Source: UBA5859 sp041940025
GTDB taxonomy: Bacteria > Pseudomonadota > Gammaproteobacteria > UBA5859
Direction: 5' to 3'
NCBI GenBank assembly: GCA_041940025.1
Contig: JBGTSY010000001.1
Coordinates: 186,001 to 250,000 of the forward strand
Length of the DNA: 64,000 nucleotides
Part shown: piece by piece, positions 1 to 8,651 of the stretch
Layout: each line of letters opens with the position of its first letter
Position numbering within the stretch: position 1 is the stretch's first letter
Program-made: the position numbers and the translations under genes
The notes under the pieces: generated by a model
What the model was told of the DNA's origin: nothing
What the model saw: only the letters and a program-made list of their open reading frames with translations
The model's database searches: none

Positions 1-1
1 T

Positions 2-799
2 TTGTTGCTGGGCATTCAGTTCACCATGCCCGAAAAAAGAGAGCAGATCTCTCCCACATTAGAAATCACACTGCTCAGTCATCTCAGCGATGATAAGCCG
101 GAAAAAGCCGATTTTCTGGCGCAAAGTAGTCAATTAGGGGGAGGATTTGAAGAAAAAACGGCGAAAGTCACCTCGCCTGATGTGGCACCTTTCCCTGATG
201 ATGAACTACAACCGATAGCTGAGGAAATCTCTGTCTGGTCGAAAGCGAGCCGCAAAGAGGGAGACTGGAAGTGGGTGACCACCAAAGCGCCTTCCAGTCA
301 CCGAGTACCTTTTGATATCGTGAACGCGCCCGATCCCATTCCCCTAGAAGAAAACAATCGGCAACAACAAATCGTGAACCGAAGTGAACGTATCGCCAGT
401 CTCAAAGCGCAAATTGAAGAGCAACGAGAGATGTATGCCAAACGTCCAAGACAGCGGTACATCTCTGCTAGCACCATGGCCTCCAGAGACGCGCTTTACA
501 TGGAAAAATGGCGCCTGAAAGTAGAAAAGGTGGGTAACTTGAATTATCCAGATGAAGCCTTACGAAATAACTTATCTGGCAGCGTGCGTCTCGATGTGGC
601 TATTAATCAAGATGGTACTGTTCATGAAATCCTTCTTCGTCAATCTTCAGGCTACCAAATATTGGATGATGCCGCGATCCGCAGTGTGCGATTAGCCGCT
701 CCCTTCGATCCTTTACCGGCTGAAATCAAAGTCGATACGGATATCTTACATATTATCCGAACTTGGAAATTTACCACCGATACCTTGACCAGCCGCTAA
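2..799 (+). CDS. TonB-family energy transducer, 5' end missing
   Basis: This is the C-terminal part of a TonB protein, which links the inner-membrane proton motive force (ExbB/ExbD) to outer-membrane transporters. The frame is open from the first bases of the window, so the N-terminal membrane anchor lies upstream. What remains is a polar linker with a charged coiled-coil-like stretch around residues 120-150. A TonB C-terminal domain follows in the last ~85 residues: YPDEALR, SGSVRLDVAINQDGTV, and a closing TWKF. In Pseudomonas the gene before yqgE-ruvX-pyrR is tonB3, reported to be needed for twitching motility. The same order here, with pilT/pilU nearby, suggests the same subtype, but that rests on synteny. 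The family call is firm; the substrate or role is inferred. Confidence 0.85.
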   Translation: MLLGIQFTMPEKREQISPTLEITLLSHLSDDKPEKADFLAQSSQLGGGFEEKTAKVTSPDVAPFPDDELQPIAEEISVWSKASRKEGDWKWVTTKAPSSHRVPFDIVNAPDPIPLEENNRQQQIVNRSERIASLKAQIEEQREMYAKRPRQRYISASTMASRDALYMEKWRLKVEKVGNLNYPDEALRNNLSGSVRLDVAINQDGTVHEILLRQSSGYQILDDAAIRSVRLAAPFDPLPAEIKVDTDILHIIRTWKFTTDTLTSR

Positions 800-860
800 T
801 TGACACGAATCTCTTAATCTCAGCTGAGTCCTGAACCAAATAGAGGTAGAATGGTGTCCT

Positions 861-1424
861 ATGTCGCAATCTAACTTTCTAGCAAATCAATTCATGGTGG
901 CTATGCCACAATTGGCCGATCCCAACTTTTTTCATAGCGTGAGCCTAATCTGTGAGCACAATGAGAATGGCGCCATGGGTATCGTTATCAATCGTCCTTT
1001 GGAAATATCCCTGGCGGATGTACTGGACCATATGGAAATCGAGCCTATTGATTCCAATGTGGCTCGGCTAATGGTCTATGCCGGTGGCCCTGTGGAAACC
1101 GAGCGGGGTTTTGTCATTCATGACGCCAGCGAAACCTGGAACAGCTCATTAATTATTTCTGACACCCTAGCGGTGACCACTTCAAGAGATATCCTAGAGG
1201 CGATTGCACGAGGTGAAGGACCGAACAAATCACTGGTAGCATTAGGATACGCTGGCTGGGCTGCCGGGCAACTTGAAGAAGAGATAATAAAAAACGCTTG
1301 GTTGAGCGCTCCAGCAACCGACTCCATCTTATTTGAAACAGAGTTTGAGAAACGCTGGGAGGCAGCCGCTGCCTTAGTGGGTGTCAATGTACATTTACTC
1401 TCTAGTGAAACGGGCCACGCATAA
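861..1424 (+). CDS. yqgE: YqgE/AlgH family protein (UPF0301)
   Basis: A 187-residue YqgE/AlgH protein, the usual length for the family. Hallmarks are GAMGIVINRPLEISLADVL (about residues 35-53), YAGGPVETERGFVIHD and LGYAGWAAGQLEEEI. The family is conserved in proteobacteria and almost always precedes ruvX. In Pseudomonas the homologue was named algH for an effect on alginate genes, but its biochemical role is not established. It is cytosolic, with no signal or membrane segment. It lies 62 bp after the tonB gene and 83 bp before ruvX, probably in one transcription unit. Identity is firm and function uncertain. Confidence 0.93.
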   Translation: MSQSNFLANQFMVAMPQLADPNFFHSVSLICEHNENGAMGIVINRPLEISLADVLDHMEIEPIDSNVARLMVYAGGPVETERGFVIHDASETWNSSLIISDTLAVTTSRDILEAIARGEGPNKSLVALGYAGWAAGQLEEEIIKNAWLSAPATDSILFETEFEKRWEAAAALVGVNVHLLSSETGHA

Positions 1425-1507
1425 ATGAGGAATGAACACAATTAAGAAAATGGCACCTGAGTTTTCTATTGACTGGGCAAACAGTAACCTGTGGCCACTA
1501 TCTCCCC

Positions 1508-1933
1508 ATGAAACCTGAACGAATTATAGGATTTGATTTCGGACTCAAAAGGATTGGTGTGGCACTGGGAAACAGACTCACTCTCTCTACTCAATCCCTC
1601 ACCACTTTAGCTGCGAAAGAGGGCAAACCGGATTGGAATCAGCTCAAGGCCCTAGTTGAAGAATGGGATCCGGAAAAAATGATTGTCGGTGTGCCTCAGT
1701 TTGATGATAATGCCCACCCGACGGGTCAATTGGCCTTGCGATTTGCTCGGCAACTTGAGGGCAGGTACGGCATCCCGGTGGAGACTATTGATGAATACCT
1801 GTCGTCGGTGGAAGCTGCCTCGCGAGTAAAAAGAGATCCGTCGAAAAAAACTCAGAAAATGGGATTAGATGCCGAGGCGGCACAGATCATATTGCAAACA
1901 TGGCTAGCACAACAGATGCAGCAAGAGAGATGA
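1508..1933 (+). CDS. ruvX: Holliday junction resolvase-like / pre-16S rRNA nuclease RuvX
   Basis: RuvX (YqgF) is an RNase H-fold nuclease that takes part in maturing the 5' end of 16S rRNA and was earlier proposed as a Holliday junction resolvase. The 141-residue protein shows GFDFGLKRIGVALG with the first metal-binding Asp at the N-terminus, IVGVPQ in the middle, DEYLSSVEA, and GLDAEAAQIIL at the C-terminus with the last acidic site. An in-frame TTG at 1469 would add 13 residues, but the ATG at 1508 places the conserved strand at the usual distance. The stop overlaps the pyrR start in an ATGA junction (1930-1933), so the two are translationally coupled. Confidence 0.93.
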   Translation: MKPERIIGFDFGLKRIGVALGNRLTLSTQSLTTLAAKEGKPDWNQLKALVEEWDPEKMIVGVPQFDDNAHPTGQLALRFARQLEGRYGIPVETIDEYLSSVEAASRVKRDPSKKTQKMGLDAEAAQIILQTWLAQQMQQER

Positions 1934-2445
1934 GTTTAGACGCACCCAAGTTAGTTCACAAAATCAATCAAGAGGTAACAGTTCTTTTAAAAGAGCGACA
2001 AATATGCGATCCCCTATTGATAGGCATTCGTACCGGTGGCGTATGGCTCGCAGAGTCGTTGCATGCACATCTTAATTGCAAATCACCCTTAGGCAAATTA
2101 GATATCTCTTTTTACCGAGACGATTTCTCCCGTATTGGGTTGCACCCGCAAGTTAAACCATCACACATTCCTTTCTCCCTTGAAAACCGCGATGTGATAT
2201 TAATTGATGATGTCCTGCAAACCGGGCGTACCATTCGCGCCGCCTTAAACGAAATATTTGATTATGGTCGTCCTAACTGTGTCATTCTCGCTGTTTTGGT
2301 AGAACGCAATGGACGCGAGTTACCTATCCAAGCCGATGTGGTGGGTGCCCATGTTTCATTACAATCCGATCAAACCATCGAATTGTCAGGGCCGTCCCCA
2401 TTAGAACTCACTATTCAGAAACGCCAGGGATCAGAGTTCCAATGA
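1930..2445 (+). CDS. pyrR: PyrR bifunctional regulator / uracil phosphoribosyltransferase
   Basis: A type I phosphoribosyltransferase of the PyrR family, 171 residues from this start. The PRPP-binding signature VILIDDVLQTGRTIRAAL is at about residues 92-109, and IGIRTGGVWLAESL precedes it. In Bacillus PyrR binds pyr mRNA. In gammaproteobacteria it is found at the head of pyrBC' and its regulatory role is less clear. The ATG at 1930 overlaps the ruvX stop and follows a purine-rich stretch; an upstream ATG at 1900 is possible but would overlap ruvX by 34 bp. The 3' end overlaps pyrB by 4 bp (ATGA). Confidence 0.92.
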   Translation: MSLDAPKLVHKINQEVTVLLKERQICDPLLIGIRTGGVWLAESLHAHLNCKSPLGKLDISFYRDDFSRIGLHPQVKPSHIPFSLENRDVILIDDVLQTGRTIRAALNEIFDYGRPNCVILAVLVERNGRELPIQADVVGAHVSLQSDQTIELSGPSPLELTIQKRQGSEFQ

Positions 2446-3434
2446 GTCTCATTGCACCTTCACTACAAATCGATGAACAAGGAAGACTGCGCCACTTCTT
2501 AACCACAGAAGGATTGAGTCAAGATCTACTGACTGAAATCATGGATGTCGCCGAATCTTTTATGTCAGTCGCACACAGAGAGACTAAAAAGGTACCTTTG
2601 CTTCGCGGAAAAACCATTGCAACCCTCTTTTTTGAAGCGAGCACTCGAACGAGAACAACATTTGAGTTGGCGGCCAAACGATTGTCTGCGGATGTAATCA
2701 ATGTCGGCATCAGTACCTCAGCAACAAATAAAGGGGAAACTCTGTTAGATACCCTACGGAATCTCGAAGCGATGAACGTGGATATGTTTGTGGTTCGGCA
2801 TGAGAGTAGCGGTGCAGCACATTTCATGGCCGCGAATGTTGCGGAACATGTCGCAGTGATTAATGCGGGCGATGGCAATCATGCCCATCCCACCCAAGCG
2901 ATGCTGGATCTTTTTACTATTCGTCGACACAAACCGGACTTCAGTCAGCTGACCATCGCAATTGTGGGCGACATCTTGCACTCCAGGGTCGCGCGCTCCC
3001 ACATGCATGCGTTAAAGACCTTAGGGGTGAAAGAATTACGCATCATCGGACCCAAAACTCTGATACCTGCTGGTGTAGAAGATTTAGGCGTGAACGTATT
3101 TAATCATTTAGAACCGGGTATCGAAGGCGCAGATGTGGTGATGATGTTACGTCTTCAGCGGGAACGCATGATCGGCGCCCTATTGCCTAGCGCACATGAA
3201 TATTTCCAATGTTACGGTCTAACTGAGTCCGTCTTAAAAGCAGCAAATGACAATGTTCTAGTGATGCATCCCGGACCAATTAATCGGGGTGTAGAAATAG
3301 ATTCAAGAGTGGCGGACGGGCCCAAGTCCGTCATCTTACAACAGGTCACCCATGGCATTGCAATTCGTATGGCTGTGATGTCGATGTCGATGCGTACACA
3401 TGACGGGAGTTCTGCCATTGAACAACCGAATTAA
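2442..3434 (+). CDS. pyrB: Aspartate carbamoyltransferase catalytic subunit
   Basis: PyrB condenses carbamoyl phosphate with aspartate, the first committed step of pyrimidine synthesis, in the cytosol. The 330-residue protein carries the carbamoyl-phosphate loop EASTRTRTTFE, HPTQAMLDLFT, and HPGPINRGVEI near the C-terminus. It belongs to the Pseudomonas-type class, in which PyrB assembles with an inactive dihydroorotase-like PyrC'. That agrees with the gene immediately downstream, which overlaps pyrB by 35 bp. No pyrI regulatory-chain gene is present. It starts in an ATGA overlap with pyrR. Confidence 0.96.
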   Translation: MSLIAPSLQIDEQGRLRHFLTTEGLSQDLLTEIMDVAESFMSVAHRETKKVPLLRGKTIATLFFEASTRTRTTFELAAKRLSADVINVGISTSATNKGETLLDTLRNLEAMNVDMFVVRHESSGAAHFMAANVAEHVAVINAGDGNHAHPTQAMLDLFTIRRHKPDFSQLTIAIVGDILHSRVARSHMHALKTLGVKELRIIGPKTLIPAGVEDLGVNVFNHLEPGIEGADVVMMLRLQRERMIGALLPSAHEYFQCYGLTESVLKAANDNVLVMHPGPINRGVEIDSRVADGPKSVILQQVTHGIAIRMAVMSMSMRTHDGSSAIEQPN

Positions 3435-4692
3435 AATCCAAAATGGTCATATAATTGATCCTAAAAACGGCATCGATGAAGTGGGCGATCTATATATTGA
3501 AGCCGGCAGAATCGTCGCGCCTCAAGCGGAAAAGTTTAAAGACGCCATCAAGATTGATGCATCGAAACAGATCGTGTGTCCTGGACTAATCGATCTCAGG
3601 GCAGCGTTGAGAGAACCTGGACAAGAGCATAAAGGTACGGTGCAGAGTGAAACTTCCGCAGCGGCAAAGGGCGGCATCACTCGAGTAGTCATCGAGCCGG
3701 ATACGACGCCGGTGATCGATACCCCGGCTGTTGTAGAGTTAATACAACAGAGAAATCACCAGGCAGGCTTATGCCATGTGTCTATATTAGGCGCCCTGAC
3801 CCAGGATCTGCATGGGCAACAGATCAGCGAGATGGGCGCACTCGCCAAATCCGGCTGTTTGGGCGTGAGTCAGGCACGAGAAAACCCGACCGATTTAAAT
3901 CTTTGGCGTCAAGCAGTGTCCTATGCGAGCACCTTTAATTTACCTGTGTTTACTCATGCTCTTGATGCTGACTTAAGAGATCAGGGAGTGATGCACCAAA
4001 GTGCTATCAGTACCCGTCTCGGCATGAGAGGGATCCCACACTGCGCAGAAACAGTTGCAGTCGCTTCCCAGTTATTGATTTTCGAAGAAACCAAAAGCCC
4101 AGGACATTTTTGTAATTTAACCAGCGAAAAAGCTTGCCGCATGGTGGGTCGAGCCAGATTTGACGGCGTACCTGTCACCAGTGATGTTGCTGTCCATCAC
4201 CTATTTTTGACTCACGAACATCTAATCGATTTTGACAGTCGCTACCTAGTGCACCCGCCGCTGCGCAGTGAACCGGATCGACAGGGTTTAATAAAAGGAT
4301 TAAGAGACAATATCATTCAATCGATCTGTTCCGATCATTTGCCTCATGAAGCTGACGCCAAATTGGCTCCCCTAGATCAAGTTGAATCGGGGATCTCTGG
4401 ATTGGAGACCTTACTCTCTCTGGTAGTTAAATTGGCGCGTGATGCCGACTTTAAGCTCAGTGAATTACTCGCAAAGGTAACCTGTGAGCCTGCGGAAATT
4501 ATTGGCTTAGATACGGGACATTTAGCAATCGGCGCACCGGCAGATATTTGCATATTTGATTTAAATGCCCACTGGAAAGTAAAAGGCAATGAATTTACCA
4601 GCCAGGGAAAACACACACCCTTCGAAGGTTGGGATCTACCGGCACCCGTCACCCATACTTTGCTAGATGGGCGATTGGTGTATCAAAAGTAG
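3400..4692 (+). CDS. pyrC': Dihydroorotase-like protein lacking the HxH metal site (PyrC')
   Basis: An amidohydrolase-fold protein of 430 residues, homologous to type I dihydroorotase. The N-terminal metal motif that should read D-x-H-x-H before REPG is LIDLRAALREPG here, so both histidines are gone. Other fold landmarks persist: KGGITRVV, PHCAETVAV, SDVAVHHLFLTH, SDHLPHEAD and SGISGLETLLSL. In Pseudomonas such PyrC' subunits are inactive but needed to assemble aspartate transcarbamoylase. Overlap with pyrB supports the same structural role. A true pyrC must be elsewhere in the genome. The start could instead be TTG at 3418, which brings the N-terminus closer to relatives. Confidence 0.9.
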   Translation: MTGVLPLNNRIKIQNGHIIDPKNGIDEVGDLYIEAGRIVAPQAEKFKDAIKIDASKQIVCPGLIDLRAALREPGQEHKGTVQSETSAAAKGGITRVVIEPDTTPVIDTPAVVELIQQRNHQAGLCHVSILGALTQDLHGQQISEMGALAKSGCLGVSQARENPTDLNLWRQAVSYASTFNLPVFTHALDADLRDQGVMHQSAISTRLGMRGIPHCAETVAVASQLLIFEETKSPGHFCNLTSEKACRMVGRARFDGVPVTSDVAVHHLFLTHEHLIDFDSRYLVHPPLRSEPDRQGLIKGLRDNIIQSICSDHLPHEADAKLAPLDQVESGISGLETLLSLVVKLARDADFKLSELLAKVTCEPAEIIGLDTGHLAIGAPADICIFDLNAHWKVKGNEFTSQGKHTPFEGWDLPAPVTHTLLDGRLVYQK

Positions 4693-4695
4693 CCT

Positions 4696-5562
4696 ATGCG
4701 CCAACCTAACATTTTTGACACCCCTGTGGAAATACGACACATCACAGAACATTTGGGTGATACCTATATTTTTAAATTGTATGCGCCCGATGTGGCTGCG
4801 TCTGCAAAGCCAGGACAATTTGTACAGCTTCAGTGTCATGAGCTGTTACCTCTACGTAGGCCTTTTTCTTTATTAAGTGCGGATGCAAAGAGTGGCGAAA
4901 TTGAAATCCTATTTAAACAAGTGGGCGAAGGCACGAGGCTGCTCACGAATTGCAAAGTGGGTGCGTCTGTGCAACTGCTTGGACCAATCGGTAATGGTTT
5001 CCAATTAAATCCTACTCGACAACATGCACTGTTAATCGGTGGTGGAGTCGGCATGCCACCGATTCTCTTCTTAGCAAGGTGCTTACAAAAACAAGGTATC
5101 GAGACGATTCTATTTTTGGGATCAGAAATTCCCTTTCCGTTTTCTGATCACGCCACCAAAGAGACGCTGCCTGGTATTTCGACTGCTGTGGATCGAGTTT
5201 ACCCAGAGGCGGAACAACTAGGCATTCCCAGTCGCCTTGCCAGTGCGCAAAATATTGCTGGATGTTATTCTGGTTATGTCACTGATTTAGCCAATGATTG
5301 GCTGAATCAAATCACGGATAAACAGAAAAATGAACTCTGTATTTACGCCTGTGGTCCCACACCAATGTTACAAGCGAGTGCGGCACTTGCTGGGGCGCAC
5401 AGTTTACCAAGCCAACTCTGTGTAGAAGAGTATATGGCTTGCGGAGTGGGAGGTTGCGCCGGGTGTGTCATTGAAACCGAGTCAAAGGGTGAAGTCAAAA
5501 TGCAACGAGTATGTGTGGATGGACCTGTATTCGATGGCGCGACAATTTTTGTGAATCAGTAG
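4696..5562 (+). CDS. PyrK-like dihydroorotate dehydrogenase electron-transfer subunit
   Basis: A ferredoxin-reductase-fold flavoprotein of 288 residues, of the PyrK type. An FAD-binding RRPFSLLS motif lies around residues 53-60, and LLIGGGVGMPPILFLA marks the NAD-binding domain near residue 113. The C-terminal [2Fe-2S] site has Cys249, Cys254, Cys257 and Cys273, spaced as in PyrK, followed by DGPVFDG. PyrK normally passes electrons from class 1B PyrD to NAD+. Here it follows pyrC' by 3 bp with no pyrD in the window. Most gammaproteobacteria use the quinone-linked class 2 PyrD, so the partner is unclear. The family call is strong; the reaction in this organism is inferred. Confidence 0.82.
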   Translation: MRQPNIFDTPVEIRHITEHLGDTYIFKLYAPDVAASAKPGQFVQLQCHELLPLRRPFSLLSADAKSGEIEILFKQVGEGTRLLTNCKVGASVQLLGPIGNGFQLNPTRQHALLIGGGVGMPPILFLARCLQKQGIETILFLGSEIPFPFSDHATKETLPGISTAVDRVYPEAEQLGIPSRLASAQNIAGCYSGYVTDLANDWLNQITDKQKNELCIYACGPTPMLQASAALAGAHSLPSQLCVEEYMACGVGGCAGCVIETESKGEVKMQRVCVDGPVFDGATIFVNQ

Positions 5563-5634
5563 AGGCTGGACAGGATGAAACAAACGGCGTTAAACCCGCC
5601 TCTGAAATAAAAGCAGTCAAATCAGGGGGGATTT

Positions 5635-6780
5635 TTATTTTGATTCTAGACTGAGAGATGTCAGTCCGCCTTCAAACCGTCCCTCATCTCCCTCTTCATC
5701 TAATTTTAATTTTAAACGTAAATCGTTCATTTGATCCGCATATCGCAGACCATCTTCCGCTTTAATCTTTCCTGATCGGATCAGATGATAGAGTGATGTC
5801 TCAAAAGTTTGCATACCAGATTCTTGCTGCTTGCGCATATCCTCTTTCAACAGGTTGATTTCACCTCGACGAATATGTTCTGCAACTAATGGCGTATTGA
5901 TCAACAATTCCACCGCCAAAACACGGCCATCCTCACGGGCACTAGGAATCAGACGCTGCGCCACTATCGCTTTTAAGTTTAACGATAGTTCTAAAAATAA
6001 CTGTTCAGCCCTGTCTTCCGGCCAGAAATGACGTATCCGATCCAAGGCCTGATGCGCATTGTTGGCATGTAGTGTGGACAGACAGAGGTGACCCGTTTGC
6101 GCATACTGCATGGCATAGCGCATGGTCTCTTCAGTCCGCACTTCACCAATCACCAACATATCTGGAGACTGACGTAACGCATTTTGCAGTGCCACAGAGT
6201 AACTGCCACAATCTACTCCCACTTCTCTTTGGCTGACCAACGATCTCTCATTGGCAAAAATGAATTCCAACGGCTCTTCAATACAGATAATGTGACCGTC
6301 TTTGTGAGTACTTCTATGATGCACCATCGCTGCCAAAGAGTGCGATTTACCTGAGTCTGTAGGACCCACTACTAAGATTAAACCCTGCTTCTCTAAACAT
6401 AGGGACTCCAGTGCATCAGGCAATCCTAGTTCGTCGACGGTGGGTATCTGTGAGCTGATATATCGAATTACCATCGCCGCATGATCTTTTTCACGATACG
6501 CACTAATCCGAAACCGTCTCTGTTGATCATCGGTGTACCCACCGTTATATTCATGTTCCGCCTGAAACTGATTCCAATCCGCCTCTTCCATAATGCTATG
6601 GACCATGCGGTTGACCTGCTCTACTCGAAGTACCCTACTATCTAGAGGTTGTAATTTTCCTTGAACCTTGACGTAAGGGGGGGCATCAACATGAATAAAG
6701 AGATCTGTTCCATGGCGCGCCACCAGTTTTTGTAACAGACGTTGCAACTGAGATTTAGCAACGGGAGACTTCATAACCAT
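5635..6780 (-). CDS. pilU: Type IV pilus retraction ATPase PilU
   Basis: A secretion-ATPase of the PilT/PilU family, 381 residues, acting at the inner-membrane base of type IV pili. The Walker A is GPTDSGKSH, unusual in having D and H flanking the core but keeping G-x4-GKS. The Walker B region is MLVIGEVRTEETMRYAM, followed by TGHLCLSTLHANNAHQALDRI. The last motif and position downstream of pilT identify it as PilU, the accessory retraction motor that works with PilT. The start may be ATG at 6780 or at 6774. It ends 72 bp from the convergent pyrK-like gene. Confidence 0.93.
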   Translation of the reverse strand: MVMKSPVAKSQLQRLLQKLVARHGTDLFIHVDAPPYVKVQGKLQPLDSRVLRVEQVNRMVHSIMEEADWNQFQAEHEYNGGYTDDQQRRFRISAYREKDHAAMVIRYISSQIPTVDELGLPDALESLCLEKQGLILVVGPTDSGKSHSLAAMVHHRSTHKDGHIICIEEPLEFIFANERSLVSQREVGVDCGSYSVALQNALRQSPDMLVIGEVRTEETMRYAMQYAQTGHLCLSTLHANNAHQALDRIRHFWPEDRAEQLFLELSLNLKAIVAQRLIPSAREDGRVLAVELLINTPLVAEHIRRGEINLLKEDMRKQQESGMQTFETSLYHLIRSGKIKAEDGLRYADQMNDLRLKLKLDEEGDEGRFEGGLTSLSLESK

Positions 6781-6807
6781 GACGCCAACGAATTGTCTTG
6801 GTACAAA

Positions 6808-7842
6808 CTAGAACATATCCTTATTGGCTGCTTTAGACTTGGCATCCTGCTTAGAAATGACTCCCTTTGCCACCAAATCCTGCAAACATTGGTCAAGGGT
6901 CTGCATACCCATATTCTGGCTCGTTTGAATGGCGGAATACATTTGCGCCACCTTATCTTCACGAATCAGGTTTCGAATCGCGGGCGATCCAATCATGATT
7001 TCATGGGCTGCGACTCGACCCCCACCGGTCTTCTTCAGCAAGGATTGCGAAATCACCGCACGTAACGATTCCGACAACATGGAGCGCACCATTGGTTTTT
7101 CCCCTGCTGGGAACACATCAATGATGCGGTCGATGGTTTTTGCCGCTGAGCTGGTGTGCAATGTACCGAACACCAGATGCCCCGTTTCCGCGGCAGTTAA
7201 TGCCAAACGAATGGTTTCCAGATCCCGTAACTCACCCACCAAGATGATGTCTGGATCTTCCCGCAATGCAGAACGCAATGCTTCATTAAAGCCTAAGGTG
7301 TCCCGATGCACTTCCCTTTGGTTAATGAGGCATTTTTTTGAGGTGTGCACAAATTCGATAGGATCCTCGATGGTCAAGATATGCTCGTGTCGAGTTTCGT
7401 TCACATAGTCCATCATCGCTGCCAGAGTGGTACTCTTGCCCGAACCGGTGGGACCGGTCACAAAGACACAGCCACGCGGCACTTCAACGATTTCCTTAAA
7501 AACCGACGGACACTTTAAGTCTTCCAGACTTAAGATCTCCGAGGGAATGGTTCTGAATACCGCCCCCGCACCTCGATTCTGATTGTACGCATTCACACGA
7601 AATCGGGCTAAGCCAGGGATTTCAAAGGAAAAATCCGTCTCGAAGAATTCCTCATAGTCCTTGCGTTGCTTGTCGTTCATAATGTCATAAATCAGCCCAT
7701 GGACGTCCTTATGGCTTAATTCCGGCATATTGATTCGGCGAATGTCACCATCGATACGAATCATTGGGGGTAACCCGGCAGAAAGATGAACGTCTGAGGC
7801 ATTATTCTTCACAGCAAAACTGAGTAATTCGGTAATATCCAT
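6808..7842 (-). CDS. pilT: Type IV pilus retraction ATPase PilT
   Basis: PilT, 344 residues, is the hexameric ATPase that depolymerises type IV pili and drives twitching motility. It has a canonical Walker A (GPTGSGKSTTLAAMM), an Asp box and Walker B (DPDIILVGELRDLETI), and the His box TGHLVFGTLHTSSAAKTIDRI. The ATG at 7842 is preceded on the minus strand by an AGGA ribosome-binding site seven bases away. It is followed by pilU after 27 bp, and is divergent from yggS across only 53 bp, so their promoters must overlap. Confidence 0.97.
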   Translation of the reverse strand: MDITELLSFAVKNNASDVHLSAGLPPMIRIDGDIRRINMPELSHKDVHGLIYDIMNDKQRKDYEEFFETDFSFEIPGLARFRVNAYNQNRGAGAVFRTIPSEILSLEDLKCPSVFKEIVEVPRGCVFVTGPTGSGKSTTLAAMMDYVNETRHEHILTIEDPIEFVHTSKKCLINQREVHRDTLGFNEALRSALREDPDIILVGELRDLETIRLALTAAETGHLVFGTLHTSSAAKTIDRIIDVFPAGEKPMVRSMLSESLRAVISQSLLKKTGGGRVAAHEIMIGSPAIRNLIREDKVAQMYSAIQTSQNMGMQTLDQCLQDLVAKGVISKQDAKSKAANKDMF

Positions 7843-7895
7843 GTAAAATTCCTAATGATAGAAAGACAAGCTCCCAATAGCTTTTTTCTGCCGAA

Positions 7896-8609
7896 ATGAC
7901 AGAATCCTTAGCACCAAAAAGCACACAGCAGCTGAAAAATGCGCTACAGCAGATCCATCTGCGGATCCAACGGGCTGCTGTGCAAGCAAATCGTCCAACG
8001 GAAGACATTTCTTTATTAGCAGTGAGCAAAAAACAGCCCCTTTATCAGATGAAAAAGCTATTTTCGTTGGGACAACAGACCTTTGGTGAAAGTTACGCTA
8101 GTGAGGCGAAAGAAAAACAGTCCAATTGGAAAACTGATCTCGTGGAATGGCACTTTATCGGCCCCTTGCAATCCAACAAGACACACTATATTGCTGAACA
8201 CTTTCAGTGGGTGCAAAGTGTGGATCGAGCGAAACTGATTTCCCGTCTTGCCGCACAGCGTCCCGCTCATCTAGCGCCACTGAATATTTGCATTCAGATC
8301 AATATCAGCGCCGAGACCAGTAAGGGAGGATGCCAACTAGAGGAGGTATGGAACTTAGCCAGTCAGGTTGCTTCATCTGCCAACCTCAACTTACGTGGAC
8401 TCATGAGTATTGGCAGCAAACAGATTGAACACTCTGAATACCAACAGATGCACAATCTATTTTCCGAATTAAAAGCGCGATACCCGCAGGTGGACACCCT
8501 GTCCATGGGCATGTCGGCAGATCTGGAAACGGCTATCCAACATGGTGCCACTATGGTCCGAATTGGTAGCGATCTATTTGGCTCCAGAGAGAATCACCAT
8601 TGTGCCTAA
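7896..8609 (+). CDS. yggS: PLP homeostasis protein (YggS/PROSC family)
   Basis: A 237-residue PLP-binding TIM-barrel protein of the YggS/PLPBP family, which helps keep pyridoxal phosphate in balance. The PLP lysine lies in ISLLAVSKKQPL near the N-terminus. Further family motifs are FGESYASEA, EWHFIGPLQSNK, SVDR, LNICIQINIS and LSMGMSADLETAI, ending with VRIGSDLFG. It stands at the head of the yggS-proC-yggT group typical of Pseudomonas, downstream of divergent pilT. Confidence 0.95.
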   Translation: MTESLAPKSTQQLKNALQQIHLRIQRAAVQANRPTEDISLLAVSKKQPLYQMKKLFSLGQQTFGESYASEAKEKQSNWKTDLVEWHFIGPLQSNKTHYIAEHFQWVQSVDRAKLISRLAAQRPAHLAPLNICIQINISAETSKGGCQLEEVWNLASQVASSANLNLRGLMSIGSKQIEHSEYQQMHNLFSELKARYPQVDTLSMGMSADLETAIQHGATMVRIGSDLFGSRENHHCA

Positions 8610-8651
8610 ACTATTCATTGGTTATGGTATCGGTCCGCTAACTGGAGTCGA

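Noticed and set aside
5563..5634. Terminator between the convergent pyrK-like gene and pilU
   Set aside because: Only weak short inverted repeats with a long loop are seen and no clear T run follows them.
6742..7065. Opposite-strand frames inside pilT and pilU
   Set aside because: They are shadows of well-identified genes and show reverse-complement composition of those genes.
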